Positions 22,811 to 34,263 of a DNA stretch of 64,000 bases are shown piece after piece. Within the stretch, counting starts at the first letter, position 1; the number at the start of each line of letters is the position of its first letter. Position numbers and translations under genes: made by a program. This DNA is from Doryteuthis pealeii (Eukaryota; Mollusca; Cephalopoda; Myopsida; Loliginidae): positions 93,868,959 to 93,932,958 of the forward strand of contig CM042157.1 of assembly GCA_023376005.1 (NCBI GenBank). Reading direction: 5' to 3'. The notes beneath the pieces were generated by a model. That model saw only the letters and a list, made by a program, of their open reading frames with translations. It had not been told where the DNA came from and ran no database searches.

Positions 22811-22812
<2 letters not shown>
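22556..22812. repeat. Foldback element P1, long form
   Basis: Palindromic arms of about 120 bases meet near 22688. The outer part (TTTTTGCTTGAAGGCAATTA) equals the short form at 300-452. The inner part has 'AATTCACTTGTCATTATTAT'-type sequence and 'GTGTGTAGGA'. AT runs lie on both sides. Confidence 0.85.
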
Positions 22813-22851
<39 letters not shown>

Positions 22852-22854
22852 GAA

Positions 22855-23560
22855 TTAAACAAAAGGCACGTCTCCGGTTTAACAAATTTATTAACAATCT
22901 TTTCGAGCTTTCTGTCTAACTTTTTTACATTTGGATGGAATCTGTAGATTAGTCTAGTCTCTCCCAGGATTGGAGATACTAGATAATTTCTCTAGGCTCG
23001 CTGAAATAGGCTATAATATCAGAAATCTGATAGAGAATTATCTTCCCCTGCCGCTAGAGGGCGAATCGCCAATACAATGTTGGCCCCAGAATCAAACCCC
23101 AGCACTTGTCTGTAGGCTGTCGACCTGGACGGAGGCGTTTTTTAACAGCATACTTTCTGAAGGCGTCTCAGAGCATACTATCTAACGGCTGTTGAATTGA
23201 ATAGTCACCTTAAAAAGGGGCCCCATCCGAAGATTGTTACTTAGGCGAGTAGCTACTAAAAAGCACTCCCTACACTTTTTTACCTATCGTACGAGAACCG
23301 ACAAAACGGACGCATCTCTACAGAACTCTACAACCACAGCAACCAGAATACCCTTACTAGTGTCACTTCTCCAACGAACAGTATTTCACCTCACAGATAA
23401 GTCTCGTAGCAAATGCCATTAAAATTTGCAGCATATTCTTGTACTATTTGTCAATACATGTGTTAAATTCCGTTGTGTGTTTTTCTTCTTTCATCTGAAT
23501 AATTTGCCTACAACTGGAAGAATTAAGAAGCTCCTCCCTAAACCGTAATTTTCCTCTTAA
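22855..23560 (+). repeat. Repeat H and flanking unassigned sequence
   Basis: The part at 23395-23560 matches 7745-7905 ('aatttgcctacaac'). The segment 22855-23395 is GC-richer and has two short ORFs without motifs. I assign no function. Confidence 0.5.
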
Positions 23561-23596
23561 TAATGCTTAAAATCTAAATTCTCTTGAATTCTTTTA

Positions 23597-23636
<40 letters not shown>

Positions 23637-23696
23637 ATTTCTATTTTTATTTCTATAACTGACTTATGAATAGACATCTAGAACCAATAAAAAGTA

Positions 23697-23816
23697 ACTA
23701 GTAAACAATTAGAAGCAATAAAGAGAGACATGTTACCTCTGTTGTTCTTCCTTCTTACTAGTAAACAATTAGAAGCAATAAAGAGAGACATGTTACCTCT
23801 GTTGTTCTTCCTTCTT
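23697..23816 (-). repeat. 60-bp tandem duplication carrying the exon 5' splice site (2 units)
   Basis: Two 60-bp units start at 23697 and 23757. Each contains the last 19-20 bases of the exon plus donor GTAACA, so two identical donors lie 60 bases apart. The second block has three units (59271-59450). Confidence 0.9.
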
Positions 23817-23930
23817 TTTCTGCATAAAGTATTTCTTTTTTACTTCTTGCAATTCTCTGGCAAGTTTCTCTTTTTCATATTTATCTTCACCAGCCTGCGC
23901 TTCAAACATTGTCAGCTCGGCAGCCATAAC
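23797..23930 (-). CDS. CFAP58: CFAP58 penultimate coding exon (copy 1)
   Basis: 134 bp, from acceptor GTTTTAG to donor AG^GTAACA. It encodes VMAAELTMFEAQAGEDKYEK, then an ELQEVKKKYFMQKKK part rich in K and E, in phase with the previous exon (phase 0) and the last exon (phase 2). It belongs to the C-terminal coiled coil of this axoneme- and sperm-midpiece-associated protein. The encoded sequence is identical in copy 2. The end of the exon and its donor are duplicated in tandem immediately downstream. Using the downstream donor would read through AGG TAA, adding an in-frame stop. Confidence 0.9.
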
Positions 23931-23964
23931 CTAAAACAACAGATTAATATAGCCAAATATTATT

Positions 23965-24215
23965 ATTTATTAATAATGGAGATTCACTTCTGGTTTTTGT
24001 CTGTAACAAAAACTATGTCACTGCTTACGTCACATTACCCAAAATAGTCATAACTTAGAATAAATACACTCAAAATTTGAACATGTAACATTAGACAGTC
24101 CTCATTGTTTTTTAAAACAAGTTTTAATAAATACATGACTGGTATTATATATCTATATATAGTTTGTTTTATATTAATACATATTTAAAGTTTACATTTC
24201 AAATTGTTTTATTTA
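23965..24215 (+). mobile_element. Helitron 5' fragment
   Basis: It begins TATTAATAATGGAGATTCAC and follows the element at 3031 for about 250 bases. The 3' hairpin end is lacking, and it runs into the family G 3' segment ('catcacgagtcgccacccat') at about 24220. Confidence 0.65.
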
Positions 24216-24442
24216 TAGCATCACGAGTCGCCACCCATGGCCAACAGGTGGCTCACATACATAAGTTCTACATTTTAACAAACAAATTCAAGTACCATTG
24301 GTGGGACTGATAAAATACCTTCGTGGGCCAGATCCGGCCCACAGGCCATAGTTTGGTGATCCCTTGAATAAATAATTAAGTACAATTCATCCTTTATGAA
24401 AATAGTAAGCTGAGATGGAATTTCAAAGAGATGTTTTTTTAC

Positions 24443-24666
24443 CTTCATCTGTTTAACTTTATTTTTAAATGTCTGCTGATAAATAGAGAGTTGTTCAGCC
24501 ACTTCAGGACCAGGTTGTCGAGCCAGAATATGTTTAAGTTCAATGTAGAGTTTCTCCTTTTCTTGTATTTGAAGTTCCTTTTCAACGACTTCTTCTGTCT
24601 TTTTGATAAGTCTTTTCTGCAGAGCATGGTTCTCTGAATCATCTTGTACATATTAGGATCATTGCT
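24443..24666 (-). CDS. CFAP58: CFAP58 exon (copy 1), with a 1-nt deletion
   Basis: 224 bp between acceptor TTTTCAG and donor AAG^GTAAAA. The exon begins SNDPNMYKMIQRT. A single base is missing after that (plus-strand CATGGTTC against CATGCGTTC in copy 2), shifting the frame. Beyond it the family sequence returns in another frame: KTEEVVEKELQIQEKEKLY, then an ARQPGPEVAEQLSIY part. Copy 2 (60054-60278) is 225 bp and fully open. Either this copy is inactive or the missing base is an assembly error. The latter is more likely, because the three other differences from copy 2 in this exon are synonymous. Confidence 0.85.
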
Positions 24667-26130
24667 CTGAAAAAAAACAAAAAAAACAATACACAAAAAT
24701 CCTCAAAGATCAAGTTATGGATTTATGAAATTAGAATGTTGTAGTTAATCCTTACAACATTGTTATTTATTTGGATTTTCGGACTTTTTCTCATCTTTAT
24801 AGCAGTAGTATAAAAATTTTTGGACACTGTGTCACATAATTGATAGGTAGCCTATTAATTATGTACGGTAAGTGTAGTTTAGATTCAAAATAACGGTTAG
24901 TGGAAAAACAGGAAAAATTATGGATGGATTTAGACTTGTGCTTGACGTCTGTTCCAGTTTACAATAGTGAGCCATGTGAATGTTGCTCGGAAAGTCAGAT
25001 TGGCTGAGTACTGATATAACATAATTAGAATACGTGATGCTTGGTGCCCACTCAAATGCCAGTGAAAATAATAAAATCCTAATTATCTCAATAAAACAAC
25101 TTAAACGGTGATTCAAAAGTCTAAAATTGTACAAATGGGTTCTGAAATCCCCAGACTGTCACCACTAACTTCTTTGATCTAATTGCTCAAATGGAGGGGT
25201 GACCTCCAATTGACACGTGTTCCTATGTTCCCAAACTAAGTAGAAGGTACCACGAACTTGCTAGAGACAATTCCCACAACGTTCAATGCTCTAGAATGAT
25301 CTTTCTTCTGGAAAATTCTTGCAAAAAATAAAAAAATTTTTAATATTCAATTGACAAGGAGGCTCAGTTGGAGGTGAGACAAATGCACAGAGAGCAGGTT
25401 GGGCACACAGCTGGATATGAAATTGGTGTCGCTAAAGACGTGGAAGTCCTGCTTAATACTTTATACAACTGGATGAAGTTAACACACCAAAGAAGTTAAA
25501 TGAAGCTGACCTTAAATTAATCACATATTAATGAAGCCGAACCTCCTCTCTCAGATTAAGAGCTAATTAATAAATTTATGAAAACAAAGAAGGCATTGTC
25601 ATTATCATCATTGACTACAGCGAAGAATTGGTACGAGAGAAAATTTTGAATGAAAGCCACTAAACATAAACAGACTTCCCCACATTGAGACGAAAAGTAA
25701 TACGCACAGTTAAGACCCGTCGAGATAAAGCAAATTGACATAACAAAAAGTACACGTGGCTAATGTAGGTGGATACTCACTGACCACAAAAAAGGAAGTA
25801 GAAGGCTCGCTTTTGGGTCGAGGACTGACTGAGACGACTACCAGAGATCATGTTGTTGATAAACAAAACCCCAAAGTTGGGTGTTGCAATCGTACGAAGA
25901 AACAGAACCAGCGCGCAAACTACTCATGCCTTGTCAACGTCCTCGGAAGTGCATCTGTCTCTTGTGCAGAGAGCCACCGTAAACATATATATGTCGGATA
26001 TTAAGTGCGTGCATCTCCTGCAGTGTGGGTGTAAGAGCGTGGTTAAGCGCCTGCTACACTGGGATGGACTAAGACAATCGGTGTCTACTAACCAATAAGC
26101 CAATTTCTTCACATGTTTTGATTATGATCT

Positions 26131-26732
26131 GGTTGGTTTGTTTTGTTTCATGGCCATATCAACCTCAGTGGTTTCATTTAATCCGATAAAGTTTTGAAAT
26201 AAATCAATTCTTAATGGATAATACAATTATTTTTAAAATACATTTCATTATAACCATAGATGGACCGGTAACACGGTTACTACCACTTCTGGGTCAGGAG
26301 CTGACCAGAGCACAATGGTGATGAAGGGCGATGCTCTCACATTCCGCAAACCGTCACAGAACTGTGGAACCTCACCAATCAGATAGAGTTTAAGCGTCAT
26401 TCCCAGGACATGTAGACCCGCAGCCACCACCTTCTAGCACCCATATGATAAAAAGGCAGTTGGTTGCCATAAGGGCAATAGGGATTGGGGAAGAATCATA
26501 TAGGTGTTAGGACTTGACAGACCAGCCGATTGATCGGAGGGGGGCCTCTCCGATTGCCCGTCTAGCCCAAGATAGGGCCAAAAGTGGAGTATTGCAAGTC
26601 ATGAACTGCTCATCCACCTGGTTCTATCCTTAAAACATCACGTCGCCACCCACGGACAACAGGTGGCCCCATTGTGGGGAGTCTTTACCGCTCTGCAGAG
26701 GTGCAGTCGGTGCTATTCTAATCGCCCAGCGT
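26131..26732 (+). mobile_element. Family G element, complete, with target duplication
   Basis: The element starts GGTTGGTTTGTTTTGTTTCA and ends near CTAATCGCCCAGCGT. TGATCT flanks it on both sides (26125-26130 and 26733-26738). The second block has the empty site with a single TGATCT (61751-61756), which proves insertion and sets the element at about 600 bp. It has no ORF, no inverted ends and no A-tail, and I cannot place it in a class. Confidence 0.85.
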
Positions 26733-27689
26733 TGATCTGGGATATTTATAAAATAAAAATATGAGCTCTAAAAAAGAAAGTCTTGCGTTGTAATTAAAAC
26801 CAAAATAACAACAACAGGACATCCAGTATTAAAGCCAGATACAGAAGAAATCAGCTGAGAACTATCTGTGGATGTAATGAAAATAACATACCTCGAAACT
26901 CAAAGTGTACGCGGACGAGTCTGGCTTGCAGGGTCATCGCGGAAAAGAAATATGGCTGCTATAAGCACTATATTTAACGATGGGAATCTCGAAACCAGCA
27001 GAAATGGATTGCACGTATGCAAATTCTCTCGAGATCGGGGCGTCCATATAAGCATACAGCGACGGCTAGAGGGAGCATTAAACGATTACGTACGATGAAC
27101 GTACGAAAACAGCTGGCAGATACTATTTTGGCTCTTGCAATGGGGAGATGGACGAGGCATTCCGAGATAGATTTTGATTGTTGTGAGCAGAGTGCAGCAC
27201 AGTTGGGAAAACATTATTTCGACACTAACCAAGATAGATAACAGAGAAATTGACAGATAGCAGTGCTCTGAGCTGATAGATGAGCTAGGTACAATCATGT
27301 GTGTATACATCCTACGAGTTATAATTATACAAAATTGAGGTATACAACAACTGTTAGTCTCCGCATCTCCTTCAGATGTTCCCTGAGTTTATGACCAGCT
27401 GGAAATTCATTTTGAAAAGTTTACTGTTGAGTCAAACAAATGATGAACTTTGAAGATCTCATTTTCAAATATAGAAACCATTTTTTTTTGCGACGTATAA
27501 TCCGAGAAACATCGACAAGAAGATCATAGGATCATATAAGAGATAAATACGATTGATAATATAGTGTTTATTGAGTTTAAGTGAGGCAAAGAGGTTAATA
27601 TAATGTATAAAGGCGTTAATACTGAACCAAATTGTTTCTTAAACGTAGCATAAATCACAAAGAAGTCACAAAATGATTACAAACTTAAT

Positions 27690-30600
27690 CATGACAAAGG
27701 AATTGTCAAACAAAGAAAAGAGTCATTAACGGATCAAACTCAAGAAAAGAAGCTTACAGGCCTAAGATCAAACTAAGAAAAAGAAGTCTATAAGCTAGGA
27801 TTTAAACTTAAGAAAATTGTGCTTAAGGCGAGATACAAAACTAAGAAAAGAGTATCTCCTAAGTAGGGCATTCAAACTAAGTAAGGTCTTAAGCGAGGGA
27901 TCAAACTAAGAAAAGAGTTCTTAAGCAAAGAGTACACAACTAGAAAGCAGTAACTTTAAAGCAAAGATCAGAACTCAAGAAAAAGAGTCTTAAGGAGGAT
28001 TCAAACTAAGGAAAAGAGTCTTAGCGAGGATCGAAACAATAAGAGAAAAGAAGTACATAATAAGACAAAGATAAACTAAGAGAAAGATCTTTATAGCAAA
28101 GATCAAACTAGGAAAAAGAGTCTTAAGCAGATAGATTACAAACTAAGGAAAAATGAGTCTTCAAGGCAAAGATCAAAAACTAAGAAAAGAGTGATCTTTA
28201 ATGCAAGAATTCAGATCTAAGAAAAGAGTCTAATAAGGCAAAGAGATCAAACTAGAAAAGTCAGTCTTAAGCAAAGATCAGAACTAAGAGAAAGAGTCTT
28301 AAGCAAGATCAAAACGTAAGAAAGAGAGTCTTAAGCAATCAAAACTAAGAAAAGAGTCTTAAAGCAAAAAGATCAAGAACTAAGAAAAGCAGTCTTAAGC
28401 GAGAATCAAACAAAAAAGAGTGCTTAAGCAAAGATCAAACTAAGAAAAAAGGTCTTAAGCAAAAGATCAAAACAAGAAAAGAGTCTAAGCAAAGATCAAA
28501 CTAAGAAAAGTCTTAAGCGAGGATCACAACAAAGAAAAGAGTCATTACAGCTTAAGAGGGATCAAATAAGAAAAGAGTCTTAAGCAAGAATCAAACTAAG
28601 AAAGAGTCTTAAGCAATAGATCAAACTAAGAGAAAATTGTCTTAAGCGAGGATCAAACTAAGAAAAGAGTCTTAAGCCAAAGATCAAACTAAGAAAAGAG
28701 TCTTAAGCAAAGAATCAAACTAAGAAAAGAGTCTTAAGCAGGATCAAACTAAAGAAAAGAGTCTTAAGCAAAATCAAACTAAGAAAAGAGTCTTAAGCAA
28801 AGATCAAACTAGAGATCTTAAGCAGAGTCTTCTTAAGCGAGGATCAAACTAAGAAAGAGAGTCTTAAGCAAAGATCAAACTAAGAAAAGAGTCTTAAGCA
28901 GGATCAAACTAAGAAAGAGTCTTAAGCAGGATCTAAGCAAAGATCAAACTAAGAAAGAGTCTTAAGCAAAGATCAAACTAAGAAAAGAGTCTTAAGCAGG
29001 AGAACTTAAGCAGGATCAAACTAAGAAAAGAGTCTTAAGCAGGATTAAACTAAGAAAAGAGTCTTAAGCAGTCTTAAGCAAAGATCAAACTAAGAAAAGA
29101 GTCTTAAGCAAGATCTTAAAACTAAGAAAAGAGCTTAAGCAAGATCCAAACTAAGAAAAGAGTCTTAAAGGAAGGATCAAACTAAGAAAAAGAGTCTTAA
29201 GCAGGATCAAAACTAAGAAAAGAGTCTTAAGCAAGATCAAACTAAGAAAAGAGTCTTAAGCAAGAATCAAACTAAGAAAAGAGTCTTAAGCAAGGATCAA
29301 ACTAAGAAAGAAAGTAAGAAAAGAAGTCTTAAGCAAGGATCAAACTAAGAAAAGAGTCTTAAGCTAGGATTAAACTAAGAAAAGAGTCTTAAGCAAGATC
29401 AAACTAAGAAAGAGTCTTAAGCTAGGATTAAACTAAGAAAAGAGTCTTAAGCAAGATCAAATAAGAAAAGAGTCTTAAGCTAGATCAAACTAAGAAAAGA
29501 GTCTTAAGCACAAGATCAAGCCAAGATTAAGCAAGTCAAACTAAGAAAAGAGTCTTAAGCAAGGATCAAAAAGAAAAGAGTCTTAAGCAAGGATCAAACT
29601 AAGAAAAATAGTCTTAAGCAAGAATCAAACAAAGAAAAGAGTCTTAAGCAAGGATCAAACTAAGAAAAGAGTCTTAAGCTAGGATTAAACTAAGAAAAGA
29701 GTCTTAAGCAAGGATCAAAACTAAGAAAAGAGTCTTAAGCAAGAATCAAACAAAGAAAAGAGTCTTAAGCAAGATCAAACTAAGAAAAGAGTCTTAAGCA
29801 AGAAAAGAGTCTTAAGCAAGAATCAAACTAAGAAAAGAGTCTTAAGCTAAGGATTAAAACTAAGAAAGAGTCTTAAGCGAGATCAAACTAGAAAAGAGTC
29901 TTAAGCAAGGATCAAACTAAGAAAAGAGTCTTAAGCAAAGATCAAACTAAGAAAAGAGTCTTAAGCAAAGATCAAACTAAGAAAAGAGTCTTAAGCAAAG
30001 ATCAAACTAAGAAAAGAGTCTTAAGCAAAGATCAAACTAAGAAAAGAGTCTTAAGCAAAGCAAAGAGTCTTAAAATCAAAACTAAGAAAAGAGTCTTAAG
30101 CGAGGATCAAACTAAGAAAAGAGTCTTAAGCAAGATCAAACTAAGAAAAGAGTCTTAAGAAAAGAGTCTTAAGCAAGGATCAAACTAAGAAAATAGTCTT
30201 AAGCAAGAATCAAACAAAGAAAAGAGTCTTAAGCAAGGATGAAAAGATCTTAAACTAAGAAAAAGAGTCTAAGCAAGGATCAAACTAAGAAGAGTCTTAA
30301 GCTAGGATTAAACTAAGAAAAGAGTCTTAAGCAAGGATCAAACTAAGAAAAGAGTCTTAAGCTAGGATTAACTAAGAAAAGAGTCTTAAGCAAGGGATCA
30401 AACTAAGAAAAGAGTCTTTCAAACTAAGAAAAGAGTCTTAGCAAAGATCAACTAAGAAAGAGTCTTAAGCAAAGATCAAACTAAGAAAAGAGTCTTAAGC
30501 AAAGATCAAACTAAGAAAGAGTCTCTTAAGCAAGAATCAACTAAGAAAAGAGTCTTAAGATCAAACTAAGAAAAGTCTTAAGCAAGAATCAAACAAAGAA

Positions 30601-33600
30601 AAGAGTCTTAAGCAAGGATCAAACTAAGAAAAAGAAGCTAGGATTAACTAAGAAAAGAGTCTTAAGCAAGGATCAAACTAAGAAAAGAGTCTTAAGCAAG
30701 AATCAAACAAAGAAAAGAGTCTTAAGCAAGGATCAACTAAGAAAAAGTCTTAAGCTAGGATTAAACTAAGAAAAGAGTCTTAAGCAAGGATCAAACTAAG
30801 AAAAAGAGTCTTAAGCTAGATTAAACTAAGAAAGAGTCTTAAACAAATAAGAAAAGAGTCTTAAGCAAAGATCAAACTAAGAAAAGATCTTAAGCAAAGA
30901 TCAAACTAAGAAAAGAGTCAAGCAAAGATCAAACTAAGAAAAGAGTCTTAAGCAAAGATCAAACTAAGAAAAGAGTCTTAAGCAAAGATCTTAACTAAGA
31001 AAAGAGTCTTAAGCAAAGATCAAACTAAGAAAAGAGTCTTAAGCAGGATCAAACTAAGAAAGAGTCTTAAGCGAGGATCAAACTAAGAAAAGAGTCTTAA
31101 GCAAAGATCAAACTAAGAAAAGAGTCTTAAGCTAGGATTAAACTAAGAAAAGAGTCTTAAGCAAGATCAAACTAAGAAAAGAGTCTTAAGCTAGGAGTCT
31201 TAAGAAAAAGAGTCTTAAGAAAAGAGTCTTAAGCAAGAATTAAGAAAAGAGTCTTAAGCAAGGATCAACTAAGAAAATGTCTTAAGCAAGAATCAAACAA
31301 AGAAAAGAGTCTTAAGCAAGGATCAAACTAAGAAAAGAGTCTTAAGCTAGGATTAAACTAAGAAAAGAGTCTTAAGCAAGGATCAAACTAAGAAAAGAGT
31401 CTTAAGCTAGGATTAAACTAAGAAAAGAGTCTTAAGCGAGGATCAAACTAAGAAAAAGTCTTAAGCAAAGATCAACTAAGAAAAGAGTCTTAAGCAAAGA
31501 TCAAACTAAGAAAGAGTCTTAAGCAAAGATCAAACTAGAAAGAAAGCAAAGATCAAACTAAGAAAGAGTCTTAAGCAAAGATCAAACTAAGAAAAGAGTC
31601 TTAAGCGAGGATCAAACTAAGAAAAGAGTCTTAAGCGAGGATCAAACTAAGAAAAGAGTCTTAAGCAAAGATCAAACTAAGAAAAGAGTCTTAAGCTAGG
31701 ATTAAACTAAGAAAGAGTCTTAAGCAAGGATCAAACTAAGAAAGAGTCTTAAGCTAGGATCAAACTAAGAAAAGAGTCTTAAGCAAAGATCAAACTAAGA
31801 AAAGAGTCTTAAGCAAGAATCAAACTAAGAAAAGAGTCTTAAGCAAGGATCAAACTAAGAAAATAGTCTTAAGCAAGAATCAAACAAAGAAAAGAGTCTT
31901 AAGCAAGGATCAAAACTAAGAAAAGAGTCTTAAGCTAGGATTAAACTAAGAAAAGAGTCTTAAGCAAGGATCAAACTAAGAAAAGAGTCTTAAGCAAGAA
32001 TCAAACAAAGAAAAGAGTCTTAAGCAAGGATCAAACTAAGAAAAGAGTCTTAAGCTAGGATTTAAACTAAGAAAAGAGTCTTAAGCAAGGATCAAACTAA
32101 GAAAAGAGTCTTAAGCTAGGATTAAACTAAGAAAAGAGTCTTAAGCGAGGATCAAACTAAGAAAAGAGTCTTAAGCAAAGATCAAACTAAGAAAAGAGTC
32201 TTAAGCAAAGATCAAACTAAGAAAAGAGTCTTAAGCAGGATCAAACTAAGAAAAGAGTCTTAAGCGAGGATCAAACTAAGAAAAGAGTCTTAAGCAAAGA
32301 TCAAACTAAGAAAAGAGTCTTAAGCTAGGATTAAACTAAGAAAAGAGTCTTAAGCAAAGATCAAACTAAGAAAAGAGTCTTAAGCAAGAATCAAACTAAG
32401 AAAAGAGTCTTAAGCAAGGATCAAACTAAGAAAATAGTCTTAAGCAAGAATCAAACAAAGAAAAGAGTCTTAAGCAAGGATCAAACTAAGAAAAGAGTCT
32501 TAAGCTAGGATTAAACTAAGAAAAGAGTCTTAAGCAAGGATCAAACTAAGAAAAGAGTCTTAAGCTAGGATTAAACTAAGAAAAGAGTCTTAAGCAAGGA
32601 TCAAACTAAGAAAAGAGTCTTAAGCTAGGATTAAACTAAGAAAAGAGTCTTAAGCAAGGATCAAACTAAGAAAAGAGTCTTAAAGCTAGGATCAAACTAA
32701 AGAAAAGAGTCTTAAGCAAAGATCAAACTAAGAAAAGAGTCTTAAGCAAAGATCAAACTAAGAAAAGAGTCTTAAGCTCAAAACTAAGAAAAGTCTTAAC
32801 AAAGATCAAACTAAGAAAAGAGTCTTAAGCTAGGATTAAACTAAGAAAAGAGTCTTAAGCAAGGATTAAACTAAGAAAAGAGTCTTAAGCAAGGATCAAA
32901 CTAAGAAAAGAGTCTTAAGCAAGAATCAAACAAAGAAAAGAGTCTTAAGCAAGGATCAAACTAAGAAAAGAGTCTTAAGCAAGAATCAAACTAAGAAAAG
33001 AGTCTTAAGCAAAGATCAAAACTAAGAAAAGAGTCTTAAGCGAGGATCAAACTAAGAAAAGAGTCTTAAGCAAGAATCAAACAAAGAAAAGAGTCTTAAG
33101 CAAGGATCAAACTAAGAAAAGAGTCTTAAGCAAAGATCAAACAAAGAAAAGAGTCTTAAGCAAGGATCAAACAAAGAAAAGAGTCTTAAGCAAGGATCAA
33201 ACAAAGAAAGAGTCTTAAGCAAGGATCAAACTAAGAAAAGAGTCTTAAGCAAGGATCAAACTAAGAAAGAGTCTTAAGCAAAATCAAACTAAGAAAAGAG
33301 TCTTAAGCAAGGATCAAACAAAGAAAAGAGTCTTAAGCAAGGATCAAACAAAGAAAAGAGTCTTAAGCAAGGATCAAACTAAGAAAAGAGTCTTAAGCAA
33401 GGATCAAAACTAAGAAAAGAGTCTTAAGCTTAGAATTAAACTAAGAAAAGAGTCTTAAGCAAGGATCAAACTAAGAAAAGAGTCTTAAGCAAAGATCAAA
33501 CTAAGAAAAGAGTCTTAAGCAAAGATCAAACTAAGAAAAGAGTCTTAAGCGAGGATCAAACTAAGAAAAGAGTCTTAAAGCAAAAGATCAAGAAAAGTCT

Positions 33601-34263
33601 TAAGCTAAACTAAGAAAAGTGTCTTAAGCAAGGATTAAACTAAGAAAAGAGTCTTAAGCAAGGATCAAACTAAGAAAAGAGTCTTAAGCAAGAATCAAAC
33701 AAAGAAAAGAGTCTTAAGCAAGGATCAAACTAAGAAAAGAGTCTTAAGCAAGAATCAAACTAAGAAAAGAGTCTTAAGCAAAGATCAAACTAAGAAAAGA
33801 GTCTTAAGCGAGGATCAAACTAAGAAAAGAGTCTTAAGCAAGAATCAATCAAACAAACAAAGAAAAGAGTCTTAAGCAAAGATCAAACAAAGAAAGAGTC
33901 AAGCAAGGATCAAACAAGAAAAGAGTCTTAAGCAAGATCAAACAAAGAAAGAGTCTTAAGCACTAAGAAAAGAGTCTTAAGCAAGGATCAAACTAAGAAA
34001 AGAGTCTTAAGCAAGATCAAACAAAGAAAAGAGTCTTAAGCAAGGATCAAACAAAGAAAAGAGTCTTAAGCAAGGATCAAACAAAGAAAAGAGTCTTAAG
34101 CAAGGATCAAACTAAGAAAAGAGTCTTAAGCGAGGATCAAACAAAGAAAAGAGTCTTAAGCAAGGATCAAACTAAGAAAAGAGTCTTAAGCAAGGATCAA
34201 ACAAAGAAAAGAGTCTTAAGCAAGGATGAAACTAAGAAAAGAGTCTTAAGCAAGGATGAAACA
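27690..34263. repeat. 30-bp minisatellite array, about 6.6 kb
   Basis: About 215-220 head-to-tail units carry GAGTCTTAAGCAAGGATCAA. Variants (GCTAGGATTAAAC, AGAATCAAACAAAG) recur in blocks every 570-590 bases, a higher-order structure. Indels are dense from 27.7 to about 31 kb and rarer towards 34 kb. Only one of the six frames is open in the consensus (plus, DQTKKRVLSK). On the minus (transcribed) strand each unit contains CTTAAGACTCTTTTCTTAG. Confidence 0.97.

Larger units (their letters stand above)
21750..23796 (-). other. CFAP58 last intron (copy 1)
   Basis: It runs from donor GTAACA after 23797 to acceptor CAG at 21750. It contains purine-rich runs (about 22010-22060 and 22203-22300), the palindrome at 22560-22810, an (AT)n run, and repeat H near 23395-23560. 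Confidence 0.85.

Noticed and set aside
24859..26112. Additional CFAP58 exons in the 24.7-27.7 kb intron
   Set aside because: Exon phases already join directly (LE to SND), no coiled-coil sequence with splice sites is visible, and the matching sequence in block 2 (60477-61615) does not preserve these ORFs.
27690..34263. Possible CRISPR-like array of 30-bp direct repeats
   Set aside because: The repeats are contiguous with no unique spacers, and the setting is an animal intron with GT-AG exons on both sides. It is a minisatellite.
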